From Mixia osmundae IAM 14324 (lineage: Eukaryota; Basidiomycota; Mixiomycetes; Mixiales; Mixiaceae): 64,000 nt of DNA. Below, piece by piece: positions 33,446 to 42,707 of the stretch. The stretch covers positions 1,109,361 to 1,173,360 of the forward strand of contig NW_014575563.1 in NCBI RefSeq assembly GCF_000708205.1. The letters are read 5' to 3'. The translations under genes were made by a program, and so were the position numbers. Positions within the stretch are counted from its first letter, which is position 1, and every line of letters starts with the position of its first letter. The notes beneath the pieces were generated by a model. The model did no database searches. It saw only the letters and a program-made list of their open reading frames with translations, and had not been told where the DNA came from.

Positions 33446-34866
33446 GGAGGGAATGATGACGGAGTCTTTATGGCCGCCGCGTACTGCTGTGCGATGAGTG
33501 CATTGATCCATCCGAAGCTTGCCAAGAGGCCGTGTTTGGCAACATACTCGTGGTGGTCCTGCCATACACCGTGAGCTGGACTTGCGAGTACCTGGCAACG
33601 ACCAACCTTTTCCATGATGACATAGGCCTTGTATACGGCGAAATTGGTGTCGGCGCGAGCGAGTGTTTCCGTGATTGTGCGAGTGGCGCGAATCACCACT
33701 GAGTGAGCATGCAGACGTCCGACGTAGGTCCTTGTTCCGCTGCCCGAGTAGCGGTATAGGTTCTGTTTGATGCTGACTTGTCCCGTGGTGGCTCGCCGCT
33801 GCGAAGCGTACAGATCGGTCCGCAGATCCGACAAACGGTTGAAGTCGCGTTGTATCTGCTCCTGGATCAGGCCGATGAGTCGCAACTGTCCGTCGTGGCT
33901 GGGGCGCAGGCCGTTGTTGTCGTGATTGATGATGATGTTTCGACCATGATCTCCGCAAAAGATCTTGTGGGGGTACAGCGTGTTGAGGTCGATGTGCAAG
34001 GCCACGTTGCCGACGGTGATGAGAGATTTAGGCAAGGCCTCCCAATGATATGCCATGACTTCGACCAAATCTTCGAACGGCTCGGCAGTCATCTTGATCG
34101 CCTCACTGCGCAATGGTTGTCAGTCTCGTCGAACCAGTGAAAGGTGACAAAGGATCTACAAGAGTGCTTTGATCTGTTTGGGCTCATCGCAGAGAGTCAA
34201 GTCATCGAAAGGAGCGCGTGCACCGCCGTGTGTCCCGTTGAAGAAGCCGTGCTGGGCGTCAACAATCGTTCGATGATTCTTTAGAAGCAGACCGGCGTCA
34301 ATGAGGACGACGGCCAAAAGCAGAGAGAAGATAAGGCCGAGGTATTTGTGAAGGGCAAAGTCTTTGATGCCGTACGCGTTTGGCTTGTGTTCGCCACGGG
34401 CTACCGGGTAGGGTGGTCCGAGACGCTTGGAAGGGGAAGATTCGCGTGCAAGACTGAAGTTGGCATCGTCGAGATCCATGTTGGCGATGGCACGCGAGAG
34501 GTGGTCGATGGACTGATCTTCTAGCCAATTGCTAGCGGTACACAACGCGAGACGACCCTTTGCCTGTTCGTCGCGCAGATTCTGGAATGGATTACGCTCG
34601 ATAGCACGATTTGACAGGGTTATGCCAGAAGCATCGTCACCGGGCCACTGGCCTTCGCGTTCTGCAGGAGTCTGCTTTGATGCAGCGAACGGTCCGACCT
34701 CGCCATCATCTTCAGGCGTCGCTACATGTCTCGAAGAACCGGCAGCAAATCTGACGCGTCCGGGCGAATGCTCGTCTGGCTGAGCATCGTTGCCTCCGTC
34801 GTGCACATCGTCGCTGTGCATTCCCGAGAGCGGTACATGTGTGAGCGATGTGAGCACGCTTGCCAT
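33367..34866 (-). CDS. Single-pass membrane protein of unknown function
   Basis: I do not recognise this 481-residue protein. From the start at 34866 there are about 175 polar, acidic residues, then one clear membrane helix (LGLIFSLLLAVVLIDAGLLL) and a long C-terminal domain carrying an NGT glycosylation sequon (FFNGTHGG). This is a type II layout with the C-terminal half probably outside or luminal. A GT-AG intron at 34106-34159 joins KQIKAL and EAIKMTAEPFEDL; without it there would be two shorter genes 63 bp apart, which is the alternative. The C-terminus is built from short tandem DNA repeats. The mid-domain (IFCGDHGRNIIINHDN, YRYSGSGTRTYVGRLHAH) looks structured and beta-rich. Confidence 0.6.
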
Positions 34867-36797
34867 GGCGACGACCTTTACTGAGTGAAGTACGGTTCGC
34901 CTTGGACGATAAGTATTGTACAGGGCAAAGCTCGTTGTGCGTGCGTGTTTCGTCTGATTGCGAGAAAGACTCTCGTTGCGAGCTTCTGCTCTGTTCTGTA
35001 GGCAGGTGATCGTCAGCAGCAGCACTTCATGTCCACGCAACCCGTCAGGGACATCCAAAGAAAGCCGATTCAGATAAGGCATAGCGCGAGCAGGGCAGCT
35101 GGCGCAGCTGATGAGGGCAGGTTTGGGTGGTCCAAGACTGCAGCCGAGCTCGGTGACAGAGAGCGTCCAGCAATGTCTGGCCATTTTGGGATCGCATGTC
35201 ATAGTGCGCTTGTTCTGCAAATTTGTGATGCACGAGTCAGATGCATGCTGGCGTCGCTAGCATCGCTGACAGACCTGACACCGGCTGATATGAAAGTCTT
35301 GCATCGGCGCCCTGACTTATTACAAGCCATGCAGCGTGCTCGAAAGCAGCGCCACAGATAGACTCGGCAGATCTGCCAACGGCCTATGCATGTCGTTGAG
35401 GAGGGAAGCAGGACTGATGATGATTGCCGTTGTGATGAATGAATATGACCTTATGCTCACCTTGTGCAACGAGCGGGTTGACTGACTCCGAGCGAACGAC
35501 GCTTGGTTAGGACTGTCTGATGTCACGCGTCGTCGCGGCCAAACGGTCACGTACGCGCTGAGAAGGAGGCGCCCTATGCGATCCAGATGATATTATTCGA
35601 AAACAAGGCGGCGTGTAGCTTTCCCGCACAAAACCCGGTCGCGAATTGCGCGACTCACTCAACTCGACTAGAACCTGCACTTCTGACGATGCTGCCGATA
35701 TAGTCGCTTCATACTCGTGTGAGGATCCGTCAGTGGAGCCTTGAGACTAGCTTCATATGAGCAGTCGATGATGGGAGCATCTCTGTCGAGCGGTGATGCA
35801 GCGAACGAAGGAGTGTTGCCAGTGACGTGGACGGAACAGCAGGAGCAGCTCACGGCCATCCCATGTAGGCACACTCGCTCGNAGAGAGGAGAAGTTGGCT
35901 CGACAAGAAGACGACAGCTGCGTTCGAGTCCGCTCAGAAATGCCGATCTGCACAGACCCAGACGGTAGCCTGGCTGACTATCGAATGAGGGGAACCATCT
36001 GTCCCATGGTGATGAGGCGAACTTGTGCTGCCCATGACGCTTGGAATGCTCTACTGCATACGGGCTTNTCATGTCGGAGGCGCACTTGNTCGATAAGGAN
36101 GAGAACGCGGTCGGCAAGAAGAACGACAAGTCACTCTCGAATCTTGCAAACCCGATAGGAGCCCTGAACGCAGAACTTGCAGACTGATAGGGATGGCTGC
36201 TTCTATGCCGTGCGATTGCAGCGACCGGATGTCAGCCAAAGACGGGTGATCTGCTGTGATGCCGACAAAGCTCATGCACATCATCGGGAGGCGCATCTGC
36301 TCGTCGGACAAGAGTATGACTCTCGCCATCGACTCTATCAAACCATAACGACTCTGCGACTGTACAAGCGCAAAGTCAGGATGGCGACAGCGGGGGTCAT
36401 AAGCAAGAGAGAGACGGGCAAGCGCGATACCAGCCACTCGTCTCTCTCACGCGTATCTTTGATGAGTCTTTCTCTTCTTGCGCTCATGTCAGTGCTGACA
36501 CACTCGCAAGAGCATTTCATCCAGCAGTGATTGCTGCCAATGCGCTCATTCTCAGTTCGACAGCTACGACTGCGCAATGCAATGCAATGCTTTGCTTTCT
36601 TCTCTCTTCATCTCGACTCTGAGTGTCTGCGCGCATCAAAGTCGCTGATTGTAGCTATCCCGGTCACGGTACAGTGAGTGCTGAGGTATATGAGGATGAA
36701 GTGGCATTTGAGTCATCAGCGCCAGCGAACCTCGCCTCGCCCGAGTCGCGCGTCACGTGGCTGACCCCGTCCACTCACACTTCTGCCACGGCAGCTG
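34867..36797. other. Gene-poor stretch with ambiguous base calls
   Basis: This is 1931 bp without a gene I can support, in a window where gaps are mostly under 400 bp. Four bases are given as N (35882, 36068, 36089 and 36100), clustered between 35880 and 36100, which suggests difficult sequence or a collapsed repeat. Open frames on both strands (for example 35668-36129 - and 36069-36437 -) overlap each other and show no family features. One - strand frame at 36338-36577 encodes a short hydrophobic helix after a basic stretch and could be part of a small spliced membrane protein, but I cannot build a model. The right end holds the YIH1 promoter with a CT-rich run near 36595-36615. Confidence 0.45.
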
Positions 36798-37715
36798 ATG
36801 CTCAATGAGCCTGCTACACTCCGCGAGCAAGTACAAGATGAGCTCGAAGCACTGATTGCCATCTACGGCGGTGATAAGGTCAAGCCTGAGCCAGCACATC
36901 GTCGCTGCACGGTACTCGTCGATCTCGCTTCGGATGACGAGCCTCTGCCTGCCGAACTTCTGCTGAGCCTGCCAGAAGGCTATCCGGATCATACTGCACC
37001 TCGTATACAGCTACTCAGTCGGTACATAGGCCCCTTTGCTGTCGAGCCTGCCCTGTTCGGTCAGATCCTTCGAATCTACTTTGCACCCGTCCGAGCGGAT
37101 GAAGATGAGCCTGAGCTGCCGTCACTGTGGCAAGCTGGACAGGTGGCCTTGTTCGAAGGCATCGAAGCAGCCAAGGAGATTCTCGCGCAGTACTATCGTG
37201 ATCACCTCGTCAAGGCTCAGGCGGCAGACTACGAACGGCAGGCAGACCGCGACAAACGAGCGCCGCCTGCGGTAGCTGAAGCGTCCATCATGCCAACGCC
37301 CAGTACAGCACAATCACAAACGCTACCCTGTCATCTCAAGATCGTCTCTTGCGACCCAATTGTGGACCGCAAGTCCGTCTTTGTCGGCCATGCCTGTCGT
37401 TTGAAGTCTCGCGACGATGTTAGTAGCGTGCTCTCGTATCTCCTTTCAGATCGCAAGATTGCCCGAGCTGCACACAATATCTCTGCATGGCGTTGGCGAG
37501 CACCCGATACGGGCATCGTTCATCACGATTGCGACGATGACGGCGAGACCGCAGCGGGAGGCCGCTTAGCTCATCTGCTCGAGCTTTGTCATGCGACTGA
37601 TGTGGTGGTTGTCGTCTCACGATGGTTCGGCGGGGTTCATCTGGGTCCTGATCGTTTCAAGCACATCAATGCTGCAGCGCGTGCAGCTCTGCTCCTGTCC
37701 GGTGCAATCGAATGA
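36798..37715 (+). CDS. YIH1: YIH1/IMPACT-family GCN1-binding protein
   Basis: A 305-residue intronless gene for a regulator that competes with the eIF2alpha kinase GCN2 for GCN1 and so damps the amino-acid starvation response. An RWD domain covers residues about 5-125 (ELEALIAIYGGD, LPEGYPDHTAPRIQL). The ancient IMPACT/UPF0029 domain covers about 180-300, with DRKSVFVGHACRL, ISAWRW and SRWFGGVHLGPDRF. The start at 36798 is an ATG just before the RWD domain. Its stop lies 3 bp from the stop of the oppositely oriented oxidoreductase, so the two transcripts must overlap at their 3' ends. Confidence 0.93.
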   Translation: MLNEPATLREQVQDELEALIAIYGGDKVKPEPAHRRCTVLVDLASDDEPLPAELLLSLPEGYPDHTAPRIQLLSRYIGPFAVEPALFGQILRIYFAPVRADEDEPELPSLWQAGQVALFEGIEAAKEILAQYYRDHLVKAQAADYERQADRDKRAPPAVAEASIMPTPSTAQSQTLPCHLKIVSCDPIVDRKSVFVGHACRLKSRDDVSSVLSYLLSDRKIARAAHNISAWRWRAPDTGIVHHDCDDDGETAAGGRLAHLLELCHATDVVVVVSRWFGGVHLGPDRFKHINAAARAALLLSGAIE

Positions 37716-37718
37716 TAG

Positions 37719-39111
37719 CTACACGGCCTCGATGGATTCTGGATAGGTCAAGCCGGTCTGCCCGCGGATCTCATCGAATATCTGCTTAGCTGGTCAACGA
37801 AAAGTATGATCGTATCACCGACGAGACATGCCTTCATCTGGAGAATAGTCTCGCGGTGCGGCATCCGACTGTGCTCAATCTCACCAGCTCTGATAGCTCT
37901 TGCGCAACAGTCGGCTTCGAAGCCAAAGCCATGTATTCCGCCAGGCAACTCGAATGTGTGCTCCTCCTGGTGCTCGGCTGTCGCGCCGTATGTCATGCTC
38001 GACGGACTGGCCCACGAGCGAAGCTTGTAAGCTGTCGGCCGGCATGGGGTGCTGTTGCTGCGTCAGCCTGGCCAGGATGCAAAGTTCGAGAAGCTCACGA
38101 TGAGATACTGATGGTGCCGCGGGTCCCTTGGATCTGTACGACACGCTGGGGATCGCCTTCTCGTCGGAAGGAAGTACTGATGACCGTCTCGACTTCGTCT
38201 GCTCCTTCGCCGGCGTGTGCGGATGGCCAAGTCAATATAGCGGTCGTAGCTTCGTCAATTGGACCTCCGACGCGATCTGCTAGCTTCTTGGAGCCGAACA
38301 CGCTCGAGGCGGCAATCTTGGGCAGTGGGATCGGCTCTTGGCTGTCCTGTTTGCCTTGTGAAGCCAGCAGCGGGTGCAGTTGCGCGAGAAGAACGTGCAG
38401 TAGCGGATAGGGACCCATATCGAGCAGTGAACCTCCGGCAAGCTTGGGATCGATCAGTCGCTCCGTGTCTGCCAGACTGTCGACACTAGCGTTCATGGCG
38501 AACTCGGCGTGGACGTGCGTCACATCGCCAATATCGCCAGCACGTATTCTTGCCTGGATCTCGTACATGATGGGAAAGAAGCGGGTCCACACTGCCTCCA
38601 TGAAGAACAATTTCTTCTCTCGCGCTAGTCGTACGAGCTCTTCGGCCTGGGCGGCGTTGACTGTGAGCGGCTTCTCGCAAAGGACGTGCTTGCCGGCATT
38701 CAGACAGAGCTTAGCATGCTCAAAATGGTGGGAGTGTGGTGAGCCGATGTAGACGATCTGCACCTCATCACATGCAACCAGCTCTTCGTAAGAGCCAAAG
38801 GCCTGCGTCGATACGCCAGCTTGCTGAGCGTCGATCGTCTTGCAATAGGTGTCTACGAATTCTTGTGCTTTTGCCTTTGAACGTGAAGCGGCTGCTACGA
38901 CGTGATGAGTGATATCTTGCACCTCTCTCGTTTTGGGACTGATGAGGATGTCCTTGGTGAAGCTTTGGGAGATGCCACCTGTGGCGAGTATGCCCCACTT
39001 GAGGTCGATAGGCTTGCCAGTGCGTCTGTCCGGCGTGGGCCCGTCTGGTGCCGTGTTGATCTTGCCGTCGTGATCGTCCGGATGGAAAGCAGAGGGAAGC
39101 GTGCCGACCAT
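37719..39111 (-). CDS. Gfo/Idh/MocA-family oxidoreductase (dihydrodiol / D-xylose dehydrogenase-like)
   Basis: A 434-residue NAD(P)-dependent dehydrogenase. The Rossmann fold starts with WGILATGGISQSF. CEKPL with the catalytic Lys, FMEAVWTRFFP and GGSLLDMGPYPL are typical of the dimeric dihydrodiol or NADP-dependent D-xylose dehydrogenase branch. Introns are 38058-38098 (41 nt, the shortest in the window, GT-AG) and 37785-37831. The latter has a GC donor (AAG|GCATGT) and joins ILQMK to QIFDEIRGQTGLTYPE, the family C-terminus; a GT donor 4 bases later breaks the frame. The start at 39111 (MVGTLPSAF) is the first ATG. The physiological sugar or diol substrate is unknown. Confidence 0.85.
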
Positions 39112-39223
39112 GACTGATTGATCGACCGTGCTGGAGCAGGAAAGAGCCACTTCGTCGCGTAGGCGTGGACGTTGACGTCACGCGAAGGAGCGCTCGTCCC
39201 ACACCATTCGATAGTCGCTCGAC

Positions 39224-40525
39224 ATGCCCCCAAAGAAGACCGCAAAGAGTGCCAGCTCGGCTGGCACTCGATCATCGAGCCGCAACAAGTCGAGCGGAGA
39301 GTCAAAAGCAGCGCCTGCCAGCAAGGATACATCCTCATCCTCCTCGAAAACGAGCGCGAGCAAGCCGGCCAGTAAGCCCAAATCGGAGTCCAAAGGGAAG
39401 CCGGCAAGCAAGAGCAAGAAGCCGGCGAGCAAGGCAGACGATACGGCTGACAAGGAAGCTGGCGCGAACAAGGGAAAGCCGGCTTCGAAGCGCAAGGCAT
39501 CGTCGGGTGATGACAAGCACGATGGCTCGAAGAAGTTCAAGGACGAGAAGACCGAAGTGCCCAGTCAAGGACAAGAATTCCACCCACCTGATCCGCAGCA
39601 GTCCTTTACGATCAGTGCGTGCATTGCGCCGTGATGCGTCGCGAGCTTACAAACAGAGCAGCTGCACCTCCGCCTAAGCGCGATCCCAAGTCGAAAGAAT
39701 TTACATTCCACGAGAGCGAACATGCCGAGCGTTTGCTGTTCCATCCTAATCTGAGTCCTGAAGAGGTCCTCCGTCGCGGAGCTTTCGGCGGGTGCGTCCC
39801 ACACGTGTCAGCTTGTGGCGAGCTGACTCGCGTGTATAGATCCTACTTTAGACCGATCGAGGTAGGCTCACAACGAGGCTACGCGTCCTTGCTGAATGCC
39901 GCTCGCGCAGAGCAAGAAGCTTGGGAAAGAGTTTCACGATGACTGGTCGGATCTGCCGCGCTCTTGGTTCGAGGGTCTCGAGCACCAGAAATACCTCACC
40001 AACCCAGAGTACGATGTCGAAGTGTGCTGCTTCAAGAGCAAGGTCGGTCAGACTTACGAGGCCTGGGAAGATCAAGGGTGGATCAAATACGAACACGATG
40101 TGCGAGGCTGGTTCCAGTGGTACTGCCGCTTCTTCCTCGGCCGACGGTGTGAGGATGACGAGCGCCAAATGTCGCGCTGGAAAGGCATCGCCTCAAAGTC
40201 TGGACGATTTGTCAGTGCCTGGCGTTCGTCCCGTGTGCACAAGCTGATGTCAGAAGTAGCGCAATACGTTATTGAACAAGTATGTCAATCAGGGTTACAA
40301 CGACATTGATCCTGAGCACGAGGTAGGTCTACCACACCACCACCCAGAGCGAGCTGATCGCAATGACTGCAGCCTATCTCGCCGGGCATTCGCCAGACGC
40401 TTCTTCACTGGGCATTTGATCTTACGACGGCTCATCTTGACATGCACAAGAAGGCCAAAGGTCTCAAGGTCCCTGACCATGGCGACGGCGAAGAGGGAGA
40501 CTTTAATGAAGAGGATGACTCGTAA
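39224..40525 (+). CDS. Conserved eukaryotic protein of unknown function (GWFQWYCRF family)
   Basis: A 353-residue protein of a family found in fungi and plants without an agreed function. The N-terminal about 130 residues are a Lys/Ser/Ala-rich tail like those of chromatin proteins. The conserved part begins HPNLSPEEVLRRGAFGG, then SYFRPI, LPRSWFEGL, WEDQGWI, GWFQWYCRFFLGRR, DDERQMSRW, KYVNQGYNDIDPEHE and ISPGIRQTLLHW. Introns: 39615-39658, 39792-39839, 39862-39910, 40211-40259 and 40323-40372, all GT-AG. The third exon (39840-39861) is only 22 nt. Divergent from the oxidoreductase by 112 bp. Confidence 0.8.
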
Positions 40526-40550
40526 TCATACACTACAAAAGCTACATGCA

Positions 40551-41432
40551 TTACCTCCATACACCTGCTTTCTTGTAGTCACGCCAGCTTATCGGTGGCT
40601 CGTTGATCCCCAGATCTGCCTTGATGTCTGCCAACGGAGTCGACCACAGTCTTTCCCAGTAGACATTGATGAGCGGCTTTGCTGTACTGCCACACCTGAG
40701 CGCCCAAGGCACGTAGGTGGAGAACAATCTTCTCCTCGCCACACTGCTCAATCTTGCAGGCCCAAAGACGGCAGAGAGCGCAGCGACGGGCAAGCCCATG
40801 TTGGCGAGCTCGAACCATTTGACGACAATCTCTGCCGGTACGGAGACCGGAAAGCCTGTGATGACGTGGTAGAAGTCATGACATTCTCGATAGCGCTGCA
40901 TGACGTAGGCCAGCTCTGGATCGTCTATGAATCGTACCTGTCCGCAGGGGCTCAGTGAGCGCGTACGGTCGATGATGCAGTCATGCTTGCCGGTGCGCGT
41001 GTGTCCGGCGTGACTTTGCACCACTCTAGCCAGTCGCAGTAGGCTTTGCCGAGGGTGCCCGAAGGTAGCTGAGCTAGTTCGGGCAGGTTCGCGCTCGTCG
41101 AAGTGATCCTGGGACGCTCTTTGAGCAGTTGACGTCCGGATGGCGATTCGAGCATTTGCAGTCTCAGTCGCTCGAGAAAGGGACCCCCCGTCGTTTCCGA
41201 CAGGACTGCGATCATGTCTGGGCTCGCGGGTCAGTCAGCGCAGGCCTTGACTACTGCGTCAGCTCGACTTGCCGCCTCTATGCGGGTTGTTGAGAGACGC
41301 GAGCGCCGAGCCGACTGCGAGCAAGCCATTCTCGAAGAGATTGAGAGGCACATGGCCGGCATAGGCTACTGAAGCTCTGTGCCGACGCTGAGCGGCCAGA
41401 CTTGGCCTCGCTGTCCGCACGCCAGCCTGCAT
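40551..41432 (-). CDS. COQ4: Ubiquinone biosynthesis protein COQ4
   Basis: A mitochondrial inner-membrane (matrix-side) protein needed for the coenzyme Q synthesis complex. It is 257 residues, with a short presequence, then GHVPLNLFENGLLAVGSA, DMIAVLSETTGGPFL and ELAYVMQRYRECHDFYH. The metal-binding HDxxH...E pattern is visible as HDFYH followed eleven residues later by Glu. VPWALRCG and the C-terminal IKADLGI block follow. Both introns are GC-AG: 41218-41272 (GGCG|GCAAGT) and 40938-40990 (CCG|GCAAGC). Each restores strongly conserved sequence (NPHRGDMIAV; DTRAPVRFIDDPE). The start at 41432 is 112 bp from the divergent RCF2 start. Confidence 0.92.
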
Positions 41433-41544
41433 CTTGCGGTGTCGCAGTGAGGGTGATCGAGAGCAAAGCGCGACGTACGTCACTCGCCAGCAAGCAAGCA
41501 AGGCAGATTGGCTCTTTGCTGGGGCCATCGCTGCACTTGACAAG

Positions 41545-42495
41545 ATGAAGATCCTGTCCAAGGAGCAGGAAGATGCTCACTACAATGCCGTCGTGCGTCG
41601 ACACCCGTTCACGTCGGCTAGCAGACTCATCAAAGATTGGCCCGATGACAGGTGCGAGGAGGCCTCACAAGGGGTGCCTTGGTCGGCGCAGTCCTAGCAG
41701 TCGCACTCGTTGGCGCGCAGAGAGCCAAGCTACGGGTGGCCACAGAACTCACGATCCCACTCAAGGCCTTCCTCGTCAGCCGTACTGGTTCAGCAAGGCA
41801 ACGGTTTTGATTGACATGACTGCCGCAGATCTCTGCGGGCACCACGGCAGGCGTCGTGCTCGGTGGCGATTCTGCATCTCGTCAGTTCGACGTCCGGTCA
41901 CGGGAAAAGACTGGACAAGGGCAGAGCGAATCCAATCTCGAGCGCAAGCTCGGTATAGACCAAAGAGTCACGACGCTCAGCGAGGACGCGGACCGGACGA
42001 CACGACTGACTGCATGGGGCAAAGAGCATCGATATGGCATCATCTTTGGCTCTTGGGGTCTGTCGATGATTGGCTCATTCGCCTATGTCGCCTCGCAGGT
42101 TCGTTTGACCACTCACTCGCTTTTGGCGCTGACTGACGTGACCGCTGGCGCGACAGCCTATGACGACTGCGCAAAAGATTGTGCAAGCGCGAATGGTCGC
42201 ACAAGGCCTGACGCTGGCCGTCTTGATCGCCTCGGCTGGTCTGGCCGCCATGCCCAACGAGGATGGCGAAAGCGAGGATGACATCAAGCGGTGAGCCCGA
42301 TCTCGGCACGCTGAGACGTGTGACTGACCCCGGCAGCACAGACGAGAGCGAGAGAACAGCATGTACCGCTTCAAGGCAGACTCGCCTCACGAGAAACACC
42401 TGCGCGAGGAACGGGAGAAGAAAGAGAGACACGACAAGGAAGCGGCTGCCGAGGAGAGCAAGAGCAAGACCAAGCAGACCGACGTGAAACAGTAG
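41545..42495 (+). CDS. RCF2: Respiratory supercomplex factor 2 (RCF2/AIM38), HIG1 domain
   Basis: A 242-residue mitochondrial inner-membrane protein linked to complex III-IV supercomplexes. It begins MKILSKEQEDAHYNAV, then a glycine-rich membrane helix (RGALVGAVLAVALVG), LTIPLKAFLISAGTTAG and the HIG1-type segment (WGKEHRYGIIFGSWGLSMIGSFAYVASQ). A second helix pair (GLTLAVLIASAGLAAM) and a charged Lys/Glu tail follow. Introns: 41593-41651, 41775-41828, 42099-42156 and 42291-42341, all GT-AG. It shares a 112-bp promoter with COQ4, another respiratory-chain gene. Confidence 0.85.
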
Positions 42496-42707
42496 CCGTG
42501 CAGAATGTGTAGATAGGCCGTGCATGATCTGTCGCAGGCTTGGCTTGGTCGTCCAGTGGCACCTAACTTTTGATTTTGATTATCGCCAAAAAGCGCGTTC
42601 AGCACCAACACGGCGTCGCGTCGCGACCGGTCTCGCTCCTGCTCCCAAGCTTTCCGTCGAGCTCCTGTCGACGAGGAGCAGGCAATGATAGCAGCCGGAT
42701 CTCCGCC

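Noticed and set aside
35925-35950. A GTTCGAGTCC stretch resembling a tRNA B box
   Set aside because: The flanking bases do not form a T-arm stem, and no A box or acceptor stem can be paired.
35668-36437. Open frames on both strands in the gene-poor region
   Set aside because: They overlap one another, cross ambiguous bases, lack an ATG-to-domain logic and match no family I know.
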